A stretch of DNA of 64,000 nt from the NCBI GenBank assembly GCA_022414725.1, contig CM039462.1, positions 2,717,024-2,781,023 on the forward strand. Direction: 5' to 3'. Position 1 is the first letter of the stretch, and the number at the start of each line of letters is the position of its first letter. This DNA comes from Microglena sp. YARC (Eukaryota; Chlorophyta; Chlorophyceae; Chlamydomonadales; Chlamydomonadaceae). The notes under the pieces were generated by a model. The model was given only the letters and a program-made list of their open reading frames with translations. It did not search any database and was not told where the DNA came from. The position numbers were made by a program, and so were the translations under genes. Shown in pieces: positions 33,271 through 44,185 of the stretch.

Positions 33271-35700
33271 AGTTGGCAGATGGCTGGTGCAGCTCATTGC
33301 ATTCGAACCTCTGCAGAGTGTGGCGCACTCGGCATATGTTGGGAAGAGTTTGGAGTATGGCTGGTGCAGCTTGCAGCCACCAGCCTCATCCTCAGTCACA
33401 CCAGCTAGCATGCTGCCACCACTGAGGCTGTGTCACGCCCCAAATTATTTTGCAAGAGGTAATGTCCCGCAGTGCCAGTGAGAAGGTTGGGAGGAGTTCG
33501 GCAGATGGCTGGTGCAGCTTGCAGCCACCAACCTCATCCTCAGTCACACCGGCTATCATGCTCTCGCGCCCCAAAAGTTCTTCTGCGGGAGGCACAGTCC
33601 CGCAGTGCCAAAGAGAAGGTTGGGAGGAGTTTGGCAGATGGCTGTTGCCGCTCATTGCATTCTAACGTCTGAAGACTGTGGCAAAGTCGGCAGAGGTTGG
33701 GAAGAGTTTGGCAGATGGTCGGTGCAGCTCATTGCAATGGAACCTCAGCAGAGTGTGGCAGAGTTGGCATATGTTGGGAGGAGTTTGGCAGATGGCTGGT
33801 GCAGCTTTCAGCCACCCACCTCATCCTCAGCCACATCACCTGGCGTGCTGCCACCCTTATGGCTGTGTCTTGCCCATGGCATTCGAACCTCAGCTGCGTG
33901 TGGCAAAGTCGGCAGAGGTTGTGAGGAGTTTGGCGTATGGCTGGTGCAGCTTCAGCCACCAACCTCATCCTCAGCCACATCACCTGGCATGCTGCCACCC
34001 CTATGGCTGTGTCTTGCCCATGGCATTCGATCCTCAGCTGCGTGTGGCAAAGTCGGCAGAGGCTGTGAGGAGTTTGGCGTATGGCTGGTGCAGCTTGCAG
34101 CCTCCAACCTCATTCTCAGACCAGTGTCTCGCTCCATAAGTTCTCTTGCAAGAGGCAAAGTCTCGCAGCGCCAGGGACAAGTCATCCTCACCGAACTCTG
34201 GCCAGCATGTGGGCGTGGACTGACTCCCTGTGCACGCCATTTTATAGATTTGGAAGTCTGAACATTGTTGTTCAGCTTTCAGCCACCAACCTCATCCTCA
34301 GTCACATTGCTTGGCATGCTGCTACACCTGTGCCAGTGTCTCACCCCATAAGTTCTCTTGCGAGAGGCAAAGTCTTGCAGAGCAAGGGAGAAGTTCGCTT
34401 CACCGAACTCTGGCCAGCATGTGGGCGTGGAGTGACTCCTTGAGCATGCCATTTCATAGAGTAGGAAGTTTGAACGTTGTTGTTCAGCTTTTAGCCACCA
34501 ACCTCATCCCCAGTCACATCACCTAGGATGCCGCCATTCCTGTGGCTGTGTCTCGCCCCATAAGTCCTCTTGCCAGAGGCAAAGTACTGCAGCGCCAGGG
34601 ACAGGTCATCCTCGCCGAACTCTGGCCAGCAGATGGTCGTGGAGTGACTCCCTGTGCTTGCCATTTCATTGAGTAGGAAGTTTGAACGTTGTTGTTCAGC
34701 TTTCAGCCACCAACCTCATCCTCAGTCGCATCACCTAGGACACCGCCATTCCTGTGGCTGTGCCTCTCCCCGTAAGCTCTCTTGCGAGAGGCAACGTCCT
34801 GCAGCGCCAGGGACAAGTCATCCTCACCGAACTCTGGCCAGCAGGTGGACGTGGAGTGACTCCCTGTGCTTGCCATTTCATTGAGTGTGAAGTTTGAAAG
34901 TCGTTTGTCAGCTTTCAGCCACCCACCTCATCCTCAGCCACATCATCTGGCATGCTGCCACTCCTGAGGCTGTGTCTTGCCCATTGCATTCAGACCTCTG
35001 CAGAGTGTGGCGAACTTGGCATAAGTTGGGAAGAGTTTGGCGTATGGCTGGTGCGGCTTGCAGCCACCCACCTCATCCTCAGCCACATCAGCAGGCGTGC
35101 TGTCACCCCTGAGGCTGTGTCACGCCCCAAAAGTTATTCTGCAGGAGGCAATGCACGCAGTGCCAGGAAGAAGGTTGGGAGCAGTTTGGCAGATGACTGG
35201 TGCAGCTCATTGCATTCGAACCTCAGCTGCGTGTGGCAAAGCCGTCAAATGTTGGGAGGAGTTTGACGTATGGCTGGCGCAGCTTGCAGCAATCAACCTA
35301 ATCCTCAGCCACAACACCTAGGATGCCGTCAATCCTGTGGCTGTGCCTCGCCCCATAGGTTCTCTCGCGAGAGGCAAAGTCTCGCAGCGCCAGGGACAAG
35401 TCATCCTCACCGAACTCTGGCCAGCATGTGAGCGTGGAGTGACTCTCTGTGCATGCGATTTCATTAGGTAGGAAGTTAGAGAGTCGCTGTTCAGCTTTCA
35501 GCCACCAACCTCATCCGCAGCCACATTGCCTGGCATGCTGCCACACTTGTGCCAGTGTCTCGCCCCATAAGTTCTCTTGCGAGAGGCAAAGTCTTGCAGA
35601 GCAAGGGAGAAGTTCGCTTCACCAATCTCTGGCCAGCAGGCTGGCGTGGAGAGACTCCTTGTGCATGCCATTTTATAGAGTAGGAAGTTGAACATCGTTG
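33270..35700 (-). repeat. Array of copies of the 3' end of exon 5 (cis-prenyltransferase)
   Basis: At least six copies of the C-terminal coding block (SLALQDFASRKRTYGAR type) lie near 34140, 34350, 34565, 34775, 35355 and 35575, and about a dozen copies of the terminal block (GSMPGDVAADEVGG type, plus-strand CCACCAACCTCATCCTCAG) run to 33375. The copy at 35498-35695 is almost intact in frame, stop codon included. Those below 34.0 kb keep only the tail. They lie downstream of the true stop at 35709. Confidence 0.85.
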
Positions 35701-35708
35701 CTCAGCTT

Positions 35709-36526
35709 TCAGCCACCAACCTCATCCGCAGCCACATCGCCTGGCATGCTGCCAATCCTATGGCTGTGTCTTGCTCCATAAGTTCTCTTGCGAGAGGCAA
35801 AGTCTTCCAGCGCTAGGGAGAAGTTCTCTTCACCAAAATCAGGCCAGCAGGTTGTGGTGAAGTGGATCTCGGTGTACGCCATTTCATAGAGCAGGAAGTT
35901 TGACAGTCGTTTTTCACCGGAAGTACGGATCAGCAGATCTGGGGGTCCCACAGCTGCAAGCACCGGAGCTGTTGACAGGTGCCTTTCGATCATTTGCTCG
36001 TCAACCTGGAAGGGGGCAGTAGGCAATCAAAAAATGAATACATAAATAGAGCAGGAAGTTTGACAGTCGTTTTTCACCCGGAGTACAGAGCAGCAGATCT
36101 GGGGGTCCCACGGCTGCAAGGACAGGAGCTGTTGACAAGTGCTATTCAATAATCTTCTCGTCAACCTGGGAGCGGACAGTAGCCAATTAAAAAAAAAAAT
36201 GAATAAATAATTGAATAAATAAATGCATGAATAAATAAATACTACGCCTTAAAATGAGGCGTGAGGTTGAGGGGGCCAGCCTGTTTCCTTTCACTGGGGC
36301 CAATCACCAGTGCATCTTCTCGCCAACCTGGGAGGGGACAGTAGCCAATAAATAAATACATACGTAAATAAATAAATAAATACATATCTCTCAGATAAAT
36401 AAATAAATAAATAAACAAATAAATACCACGCCTTATTATGAGGCGTGAGGTTGAGGGGGCCAGCCCGTTTGCTTTCACTGGGGCAACCAACAGATAAATA
36501 AATAAATAAATAAATAAATAAATACA

Positions 36527-36573
<47 letters not shown>

Positions 36574-36609
36574 ATACACCCAGGTGGTCAATGTACCTCA
36601 CTGGGGTCC

Positions 36610-36656
<47 letters not shown>

Positions 36657-36704
36657 ATACATAAATAAATGCACCCAGGTGGTCAATGTACCCCACTGGG
36701 GTCC

Positions 36705-36763
<59 letters not shown>

Positions 36764-39700
36764 ATGCACCCAGGTGGTCAATGTACCTCACTGGGGTACT
36801 AAATAAATCAATACATAAATACACCCAGGTGGCTAATGCACCTCACTGGGGTCGATCAAGCCCTTGGCAGCCAGCTCAGCTATCTTCCGTGCAGCGGCCG
36901 CAATGTCCTGGCGTCCACCATAGCTCAAGGCCACTGTCACCACCAGCCCGGTATTGTCTTCAGTCAGCTTCTCAGCCCTGCATTGAGAAGAAGAGCCACA
37001 GATCAGGAGAGGGTGCTAGCACAACACTTCATCCCCCCACCGCTCCGCTTAGCCACCCCACCCCACCTCTTCTTAACACAACCCCACCCCACCCCACCTC
37101 TCCTCCACGCAACCCCACCCCACCCAACCTCTCCTCTAGCTTGAAGTCTCTCTCACCACCCGCATGGTGTTGCCTTTAGACAGCTGCCCAGGCATGGATG
37201 AAGCAGCAGAGCCACAGGTAAGGAAAGGGTGCTGCCACAACACTTCACCACCCCCCTGCTCTGCTTAGCCACCCACCATTACACCGACCACCTCACCTCA
37301 CCTCTCCACTAGCCTAGGGTCACTCTCATCACCCGCCTGGTGTTGCCTTTAGACAGCTGCCCAGGCGTGGATGAAGCAGCAGAGCCACAGGTAAGAGAAG
37401 GTAGCTGGCACTGCACGTAACTACCCTACCACTCCGCTTAGCCACCCCACCCCACCCTACCACTGACCACCCCACCCAACCTCTCCTCTAGCTTAAAGTC
37501 TCACTCACCACCCGCATGGTGTTGCCTTTAGACAGCTGCCCAGGCATGGATGAAGCAGCAGAGCCACAGGTAAGGAAAGGTAGCTGGCACTTAGCCCCTT
37601 TCAGTGATATACAATAGTCTAGTCGTAGACCTGATCGCTTGAGGATGAAGAGTCGGGGGTTCGACTCCTCCTTCGGTTGCTCTTGGCATTGCAGGTCGTC
37701 GTCAACCGCGATGGTAGCTTGTCCAGTTGAGGTAGGAGACCGCTTCCCACCCGCGTACGACGATGCGTTATCATTACCTTTTTAGCTGGCACTTCACTTC
37801 ACCACCCTACCAAGCCGCTTAGCCACCCCACCCCACCCTACCACTGACCACCCCACCTCTCCACTAGCCTAGGGCCACTCTCATCACCAGCCTGGTGTTG
37901 TTTTGAGACAGCTGCTCAGCCATGGATGAAGCAGCAGAGCCACAGGTAAGGAAAGGTAGCTGGCACTTCATTTCACCACCCTACCACTCCGCTTAGCCAC
38001 CCCACCCCACCCCACCACTGACCACCCCACCCCACCTCTCCACTAGCCCAGGGCCTCTCTCATCACCCGCCTGGTGTTGTTTTGAGACAGCTGCTCAGCC
38101 ATGGATGACGAAACAGAGCCTCAGGTAAGGAGAGAGTGCTGACACAACACTTAACCACCCCACCCTTCCCCTGACCACCCCGCCTCTCTTTAAACCCACC
38201 CCACCCCACCTCCCCACTAGCCCAGGGCCTCTCTCATCACCCACCTGGTGTTGTCTTTAGACAGCTGCTCAGGCATGGATGAAACAGCAGAGCCACAGGT
38301 ACTGAGAGGATGCTGGCACGTCATTTCACCACCCCACCCCACCTCTCTTCAACCCCACCCCACCCCAGCTTCCCATTAGCGCAGGGCCACTCCCATCACC
38401 CGCCTGGTGTTGCCATGAGACAGCTGCGCAGCCATGGATGAAACAGCAGAGCCACAGGTAAGGAAAGGTAGCTGGCACTTCACTTCACCACCCTACCACT
38501 CCTCTTAGCCACCCCACCCCACCCCACCACTGACCACCCCACCTCTCCACTAGCCCAGGGCCACTCCCATCACCTGCCTGGTGTTGTCTTGAGACAGCTG
38601 CTCAGCCATGGATGAAACAGCAGAGCCACAGGTACTGAGAGGGTGCTTGCACAATAGTTCTCCACCCCACCACTCTGCTTAGCCAAGCCACCCTACCACT
38701 GACCACCCCACCTCTCTTCACTCACCACTCAATCCGACGCCGCAGGCTGTCGGGCAGCTTCTGTCTGCTACCTGCACCCACAAATCGAGTCCCCCTAGTG
38801 TTCCACCTCTCTGCCTCCTCTGCCACAGTTGTATCTATCAGCTGGAGTATGTATTCGACCCCACTTCACACTAAACCTCTCCACCTCCTCTACCACTGCT
38901 CTCTTACCCACCCACTCGCTCACTCGCCAACCTCCCTATGCAGCAAAATCTTTTGGGCTGCAATACACACTCACCCACCCCCTCACCCTCACATCCACCT
39001 CTTACCCACCCATCTCTTCACTCACCACTCAATGCGACGCCGCAGGCTGTCGGGCAGCTTCTCTCTGCTACCTGCAACCACAAATCGAGTCCCCCTAGCA
39101 TTCCACCTCTCTGCCTCCTCTGCCACCGTTGTATCAATCAGCTGGAGTATGTATTCGACCTCTTTTTGGGGGCGCTGCCAGTTCTCCCACGAGAATGCAT
39201 ACACCTGGGGGATGCAGGGTTTAGGGTTTAGGGGTTCAAGGTTCACGGGGCTGGGGGCGCTGCCAGTTCTCCCACGAGAATGCATACACCTGGGGAGTGC
39301 AGGGTTTAGGGTTTAGGGGTTTAGGGTTCAGGGGGTTGGGGGCGCTGCCAGTTCTCCCACGAGAATGCATACACCTGGGGAGTTTAGGGTTTAGGGTTTT
39401 GGGGGTTAGGTTTCAAGGGGTTGGGGGCGCTGCCAGTTCTCCCACGAGAATGCATTTACCTGGGGGGTTAGGGTTTAGGGTTTAGGGGTTTATGGTTCAA
39501 GGGTTTGGGGGGTTGGGGGCGCTGCCAGTTCTCCCACGAGAATGCGTACACCTGGGGGGTTTAGGGTTCAAGGGTTTGGGGGCGCTGCCAGTTCTCCCAA
39601 GAGAATGCGTACACCTGGGGGGGGACGCAGGTCTTGGGGGTTTGGGGTTCAGGGGTTCGGGGTTTGAGGTTTTGGGGGCGCTGCCAGCTCTCCCACGAGA

Positions 39701-42700
39701 ATGTGACATACACCGTCACTTCAAGGGATGCAGGGTTCCGGGTTTAGGGGTTTGGGGGTTCGGGTTTTGAGTTTAGGGAGCGCTGCAAGTTCTTAGCAGC
39801 TTCTAGGCAGCTCCCTGAGACAGCTACACCCTAACAGTTCAGCCGTTCTATGCAGCTACTTGTGTCAGCTTCACCTTGAGCTAGCTACCTGGGCAGGGCC
39901 TGTGCGACCCAGGTGCGACCCAGGGCACACATCACTCATTCCTGGTCACACTGCGTGGCGACCAAGGGCCCATCTCGCCCTAAACTCGCACACCTGAGGG
40001 TCGCACGGTGGTCGCACCTTGGTCGCAGAATTGGCGATCGGTTGCACACAAAAAAACTATCTTCAATGTGCCCTAGGTTGTGTTAGCTTTGGCTGAATAG
40101 CCGGACGTGGGAGCTGCCTACAAGCTGCTGCGCGTAGTTCAAAAATTGAGTCCTAGATAGAGCTTTGGCTATCAGAGCGGCAGGTGGCACCGGAATCACA
40201 AGTGGGAGCTGCCTACAAGCTGCTGCGCGTAGTTCAAAAGATAAGTCCTAGACGCATTGCAAGCGACGTGCACAATTGGGGGAGAGTGTTGGCTATCAGA
40301 GCAGCAGGTGGCAACGGAATCACAGGTGGGAGCTGCCTACAAGCTACTGCTTGTAGTTCAAAAGATAAGTCCTAGACGCATTGCAAGCGACGTGCACAAC
40401 TGGGGGAGAGTGTTGGCTATCAGAGCGGCAGGTGGCAACGGACTCCTTGCCATCACATTCAAGCATTTGATAGGGCAAGTTGCATGCCAGGCCAGGCCAG
40501 GCAAATCCAAAAAGGTGCAACCTAAGACATATCCCATCATACCTTGAAACACAGGGCTGGGCATAGCACACTGGAGCGCACAGCCCCTGAGCACTACTGG
40601 CTTAGCGGTTCTGGGCGGCTGATTGTGTTGGCAGCAAGCAGCTGCAAGCCAGGATGCTCCAGGTAACTACACCACCCACCCACCCACCCACCCACCCAAC
40701 TCATCCCACCCCACCCACCACCCCACCCCAACCATGGCGCGATGCTCCGTTTGTTTTTAGGGGGGTCTGGGGTTCTCATTGTGTGTGTGTGTGTGTTTGG
40801 GGGAGGGGGGGGGGGGGGGGGGGGGGGGGTCTGCAAGTGCAAGTTGCACCAGGTCGCGCTCGGGATGGCTGTATAGCCAGCCAGGGGAGCTGCCTAGAAG
40901 CTGATGCACCTAGTTGGAAATAAATCTATAGATGCACGTGTCTGACTGCATTTGTCTTGTGCATAAATTACAATAAACAAGTTTGATGCAGCATCGCCTG
41001 CGACGTTAAAAAATGGCGTAGAGTGATCGCGAGGGAGCGACAGGTGGCAACGGAATCGAGTTAGTTACGAGACCGTTGGCTGACGTGTCGGGCCTCAGAC
41101 AGATGGACGAACGGACAAATGGGTAACACTGGGGGCTCCTGCTCCCCAGAACCCAGAAGGGAAGGCTCTGCCAAAAACATGTCCAAAAGACTGCAGGTTC
41201 AAAACGTATCCAAGGGATCATACATGCGCCCACAAATTCACATAATTCTCGTTGATGGGGTGTTTGCGTCACCGAACACCTAGTTTGCTCATCAATAGCT
41301 CACTGCACACTTTGAACTAGGTTTCACATCATGCCAGAGCTTTCACATAGGGATGCGCATGAAGGTACAGACACTACAGACCACAGCTTGGCTAGCAAAA
41401 CCTGGAAAACGACCCATCCCCAACGGCCTGCCCCCCCACCCCCCCACCCCCCCCTACACACACACACACACACACACACATACACCCCAAAAAAAATATG
41501 ATGGTGGGCACCATCCCTAATGGCCTGCCCCTCCCCACCCCACCCCCACACACCCTAAAGCCAAATATAACGCCAAGGTCGCCAGCCCCATGTTTGACCA
41601 TGAGTGCCTTGGGGCCAGAGCTCTCACAAAGGGATGCATGTGCATGAAGGTACAAACCACAGCTTGGGTGGCTAGCAAAACCTGGAAAACCACCCATCCA
41701 CAACGGCTGCCCCCCACCCCCCACCCACCCCCCCACCCCCCCCCCACCCCCCCCACACACACACCGCCAAAACAAAAATAATGGTGGGCACCATCCCTAA
41801 CGGCCTGCCCCTCCACACCCCACCCCTCACTCACACACACACTCAACCCCAGAGCAAATATGATGCCAGACCCGAGTCTTACTGTGAGTGCCTAGATGCC
41901 AGTAGTCTCACAAAGTGAGAGAATGCGCATGAAGGAAGACACTAGCTTGGTGGCTAGCAACACCTGGAAACCAACCTATAGGCCTATACAAAGTCCCCCA
42001 TGACCCCCCCACCCCCCCACCCACACTCCCACACACACAAAAAGCAAAGGCCAGCCCCATGTCTCCCCGTGAGCGCCTTGATGCCAGTGCTTTCACACAG
42101 TGAGAGAATGTGCATGAAGGTAGAGACACCAGCTTGGTGGCCAGCAAAACCTGAAAAGACAACCAATAGACCTATACAAAGTCGCACATGATCCCCCCCA
42201 AAACACACCCCACCACAAAAATGAAATGCCAGCCCCATGTCTCACCGTGAGCGCCTTGATGCCAGTGCTTTCACACAGTGAGAGAATGCGCATGAAGGTA
42301 GAGACACCAGCTTGGTGGCCAGCAAAACCTGGGAGACCGCGTCTAGCAGCCCAGCGGTGCGACCCGTCCATTACCACCTTCAGCAGCACGCACATTGAGA
42401 GTTCAGGGTTTGGATTTGGAACATGACATTTGAATTTGGGGCTTGAATCTGTAAAATGAAAATGAGCTACTGCAGCGACCGAAAGGGTGTTGTGGTACTA
42501 CAGTGATCAAAAGGTACTACGGTGATCGAAATGGTACTACAGTGATAAAAAGGGTACCAGAGTGTTCGAAAAGGTACTACAGTGATCCAAGGGATTTGTC
42601 TGAACAGAACAATACGCTACACTACTCCGTGAAATTCGCTACACCCATACACTCGCTCACCCAAACACGCGCTCACCCAAACACAAACGCACTACCTCAT

Positions 42701-44185
42701 ACCTAGACACTCTCAAACTCAAACACACTACTTCGTACCTAGACTCACCCAAACACAATCACACTACCTTGTACCTAGACTCACCCAAACACAATCACAC
42801 TACCTCATACCTAGACACACTCAACAGCTAACACACTACTGCGTACCTAGACTCACCCAACCACTAACACACCACCTCATACCTAGACACAAGAAACACA
42901 ATACCTCGAACCTAGACTCACCCAAACACCAACACACTACCTCCACCCTAGACACACCTGGACACAAACACACTACCTCATATCTAGATACACTCAAACA
43001 CAAACACACTACCTCGCACCTAGACTCACCCAAACACCAACACACTACCTCGTACCTAGATACACTCAAACACAAACACACTACCTTGTACCTGGATACA
43101 CTCAAACACAAACACACTACCTCGTACCTAGACTCACCCAAACACCAACACACAACCTCGTACCTAGATACACTCAAACACACACACACTACCTCGTACC
43201 TAGATACACTCAAACACAAACACACTACCTCGTACCTAGATACACTCAAACACAAACACACAACCTCGTACCTGGATACACTCAAACACAAACACACTAC
43301 CTCGTACCTAGATACACTCAAACACAAACACACTACCTCGTACCTAGATACACTCAAACACAAACACACTACCTCGTACCTAGATACACTCAAACACAAA
43401 CACACTACCTAGTACCTAGATACACTCAAACACAAACACACTACCTCGTACCTAGATACACTCAAACACAAACACACTACCTCGTACCTAGATACACTCA
43501 AACACAAACACACTGCCTAGTACCTAGATAAACTCAAACACAAACACACTACCTTGTACCTAGACACTCAAACGCAAACAGAAATCATCACATACCCAGA
43601 TACCTGTGTCCTCCCATGCACACTTAGGACCCAAAACTAAACTCAAACCCATGCAAACATATACAGATACTGCCATAGACTAGCATCCCCCCCCCCCCTC
43701 CCCCCCCACACACACACACACAAACACGCATTCCCACACACACTCCCTGCATTCTCTCTCCCTCTACCAAGTTATCCCTTCTACCCACACAAGATCACAA
43801 AATCATCACCACCAACACCTAATGCATCCATGATCTCTCCCATTACCTCGTTATCCCTTCTACCCAGACAAGAGCACAAACATCACCACCACCACCAAGC
43901 ATCGGTGGCACCTGCATCTGCAAAACAAGCATCCTACATCAGGCTACTTACAGCCACATGCTTCGGCAATTCATCGCCCATTGGAACTGCCTTGGGTGGT
44001 CGCTTCGTCTTGCTTTGAAACAGATTGGACATGCCGTTCTTAAAGGGCGAGCCGACCCCCATGTGGGTGCGTTCCCCTGAAGTCGAAGCTATGGAGGTGA
44101 CAGGTGCAACGTGCAATTTCGCACGTTGCAAACCTGGAACCCAAGCAGGGGAGGGCATGCGCAACGTCCGTGGGAGGGAATTCAT
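35709..44185 (-). CDS. cis-prenyltransferase (undecaprenyl/polyprenyl diphosphate synthase family), complete, five exons
   Basis: Exons on the minus strand: 44185-43952, 42377-42246, 39204-39026, 36977-36842, 36005-35709 (stop TGA). They total 978 nt, or 325 residues, with consistent phases. Family enzymes add isopentenyl diphosphate in cis to an allylic primer to make polyprenyl diphosphates for dolichol or plastid polyprenols. Visible motifs: LPKHVAVVMDGSHRWA with catalytic Asp82; GHQAGV near 98; GIKALTVYAFSWENWQRPQ (about 117-135); NTGLVVTVALSYGGRQDI (about 190-207); DLLIRTSGEKRLSNFLL (250-266), the diphosphate-binding RTSGExR signature; and CWPDFGEENF with the C-terminal RKRTYGAR box. Residues 1 to about 70 are basic, Ser/Thr/Pro-rich and poor in acid, like a plastid transit peptide. 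The ATG at 44185 is the only one after an in-frame stop at 44296. Oddities: Ser84 replaces the usual Asn of the MDGN motif, acceptor 2 lacks a pyrimidine tract, donor 4 is GTGCAT, and a 19-residue tail follows the usual C-terminus. It is head to head with the PRC-barrel gene. Confidence 0.9.
36042..36170 (-). repeat. Partial copy of the 5' half of exon 5 with its acceptor (cis-prenyltransferase)
   Basis: It starts after CTCCCAG|GTTGACGAG and repeats the exon's first ~40 codons (AAVGPPDLL recognisable), with an in-frame stop and substitutions in the RTSGE motif. It sits just upstream of the true exon 5. Confidence 0.8.
36185..36835. repeat. AAAT tract with embedded exon 4 donor fragments
   Basis: AAAT repeats are interrupted four times by ACCCAGGTGGTCAATGTACC and TCACTGGGGT, the complement of the exon 4 donor junction (CCCCAGTGAG|GTACATTG). 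A separate 60-bp block with GAGGCGTGAGGTTGAGGGGG occurs at 36255 and 36440 and again near 57920. Confidence 0.85.
37150..38640 (-). repeat. About 180-bp array, eight degenerate copies of the exon 4 start (cis-prenyltransferase)
   Basis: Copies near 37180, 37355, 37540, 37912, 38092, 38267, 38422 and 38602 read on the minus strand as SMAEQLSQNNTRRVMRVALG, recognisably the AEKLTEDNTGLVVTVALS segment of exon 4. The wider gap between copies 3 and 4 is explained by a SINE insertion. On the plus strand each copy ends CACAGGTAAGG. Confidence 0.8.
37581..37794 (+). mobile_element. tRNA-derived SINE, copy 2, with 12-bp target duplication
   Basis: TAGCTGGCACTT flanks the element at 37581-37592 and 37783-37794; the body is 37593-37782. 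The head has TAGTCTAGTCGTAGACC (A-box-like) and a perfect B box, GGTTCGACTCC. The tail shares GATGGTAGCTTGTCCAG and TATCATTACC with copy 1. It is inserted in one unit of the exon 4-derived array. Confidence 0.8.
38728..38870 (-). repeat. Partial copy of the 3' part of exon 3 with donor (cis-prenyltransferase)
   Basis: Repeats about 45 codons of exon 3 (EYILQLIDTTVAEEAERW, with a few substitutions further on) and the GAGTG|GTGAGTG donor. Its frame is intact, and it lies about 290 bp downstream of the true exon on the transcribed strand. Confidence 0.85.
39210..39790 (-). repeat. Tandem copies of the exon 3 acceptor edge, spaced by TTTAGGG repeats
   Basis: About six copies of CCCCAG|GTGTATGCATTCTC plus GGGAGAACTGGCAGCGCC, encoding VYAFSWENWQRP, occur at roughly 80-95-bp spacing. 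Between them are GGGTTTAGGG and GGGGTTTAGG runs resembling plant telomere repeats. All keep the acceptor but not the exon 3 donor. Confidence 0.85.
39789..40140. mobile_element. Palindromic MITE family copy, long variant
   Basis: Left arm AGCAGCTTCTAGGCAGCTCC, right arm GGGAGCTGCCTACAAGCTGC. The interior at 39895-40035 has inverted GTGCGACC/GGTCGCAC repeats that may be a nested element. Confidence 0.6.
40100..40450. repeat. About 124-bp tandem repeat, two to three units
   Basis: Units contain GTGGGAGCTGCCTACAAGCT, AGATAAGTCCTAGACGCATT and TTGGCTATCAGAGCGGCAGG. They fuse a MITE right arm with a fragment resembling inverted R2 (GTGGCAACGGAAT). Confidence 0.8.
40600..40935. mobile_element. Diverged palindromic MITE copy
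   Basis: The right arm, GGGGAGCTGCCTAGAAGCTG, ends near 40900. The left arm is poorly preserved. The interior holds CCCA repeats, a GT tract and a poly-G run at about 40808-40830. Confidence 0.5.
40965..41200 (-). repeat. Dispersed repeat R2, copy 3 (inverted)
   Basis: The complement shows TTTTTGGCAGAGCC, AGCCCCCAGTGTTACCC, ACGTCAGCCAACGGTCTCG, TTCCGTTGCCA and GCTGCATCAAACTTGTTTAT. Confidence 0.75.
41330..42165 (-). repeat. Four decaying copies of the 3' two-thirds of exon 2 (cis-prenyltransferase)
   Basis: Copies at about 42057-42162, 41880-41990, 41590-41710 and 41330-41405 encode versions of GFAGHQAGVSTFMHILSLCE. The donor decays with distance: true ACG|GTGAGA, then ACGGGGAGA, then CACAGTAAG, then CATGGTCAA, then lost. 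CA, C-rich and unique intron sequence separates them. Confidence 0.85.
42480..42590. repeat. About 24-bp minisatellite
   Basis: Four to five units of GTACTACAGTGATCGAAA type. Confidence 0.8.
42640..43580. repeat. 36-bp minisatellite, about 25 units
   Basis: Units contain CACTACCTCGTACCTAGATA and CACTCAAACACAAACA. A 36-bp period keeps both strands open, giving YLDTLKHKHTTS and similar peptides. It is intronic to the cis-prenyltransferase gene (between exons 1 and 2) and unlikely to be coding. Confidence 0.9.
43688..43742. repeat. Poly-C and CA tract
   Basis: CCCCCCCTCCCCCCC followed by CA repeats. Confidence 0.9.

Noticed and set aside
42836..43412. Long frames with 12-residue repeats on both strands
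   Set aside because: A 36-bp tandem repeat between exons 1 and 2 of the cis-prenyltransferase; open on both strands only because of its period.
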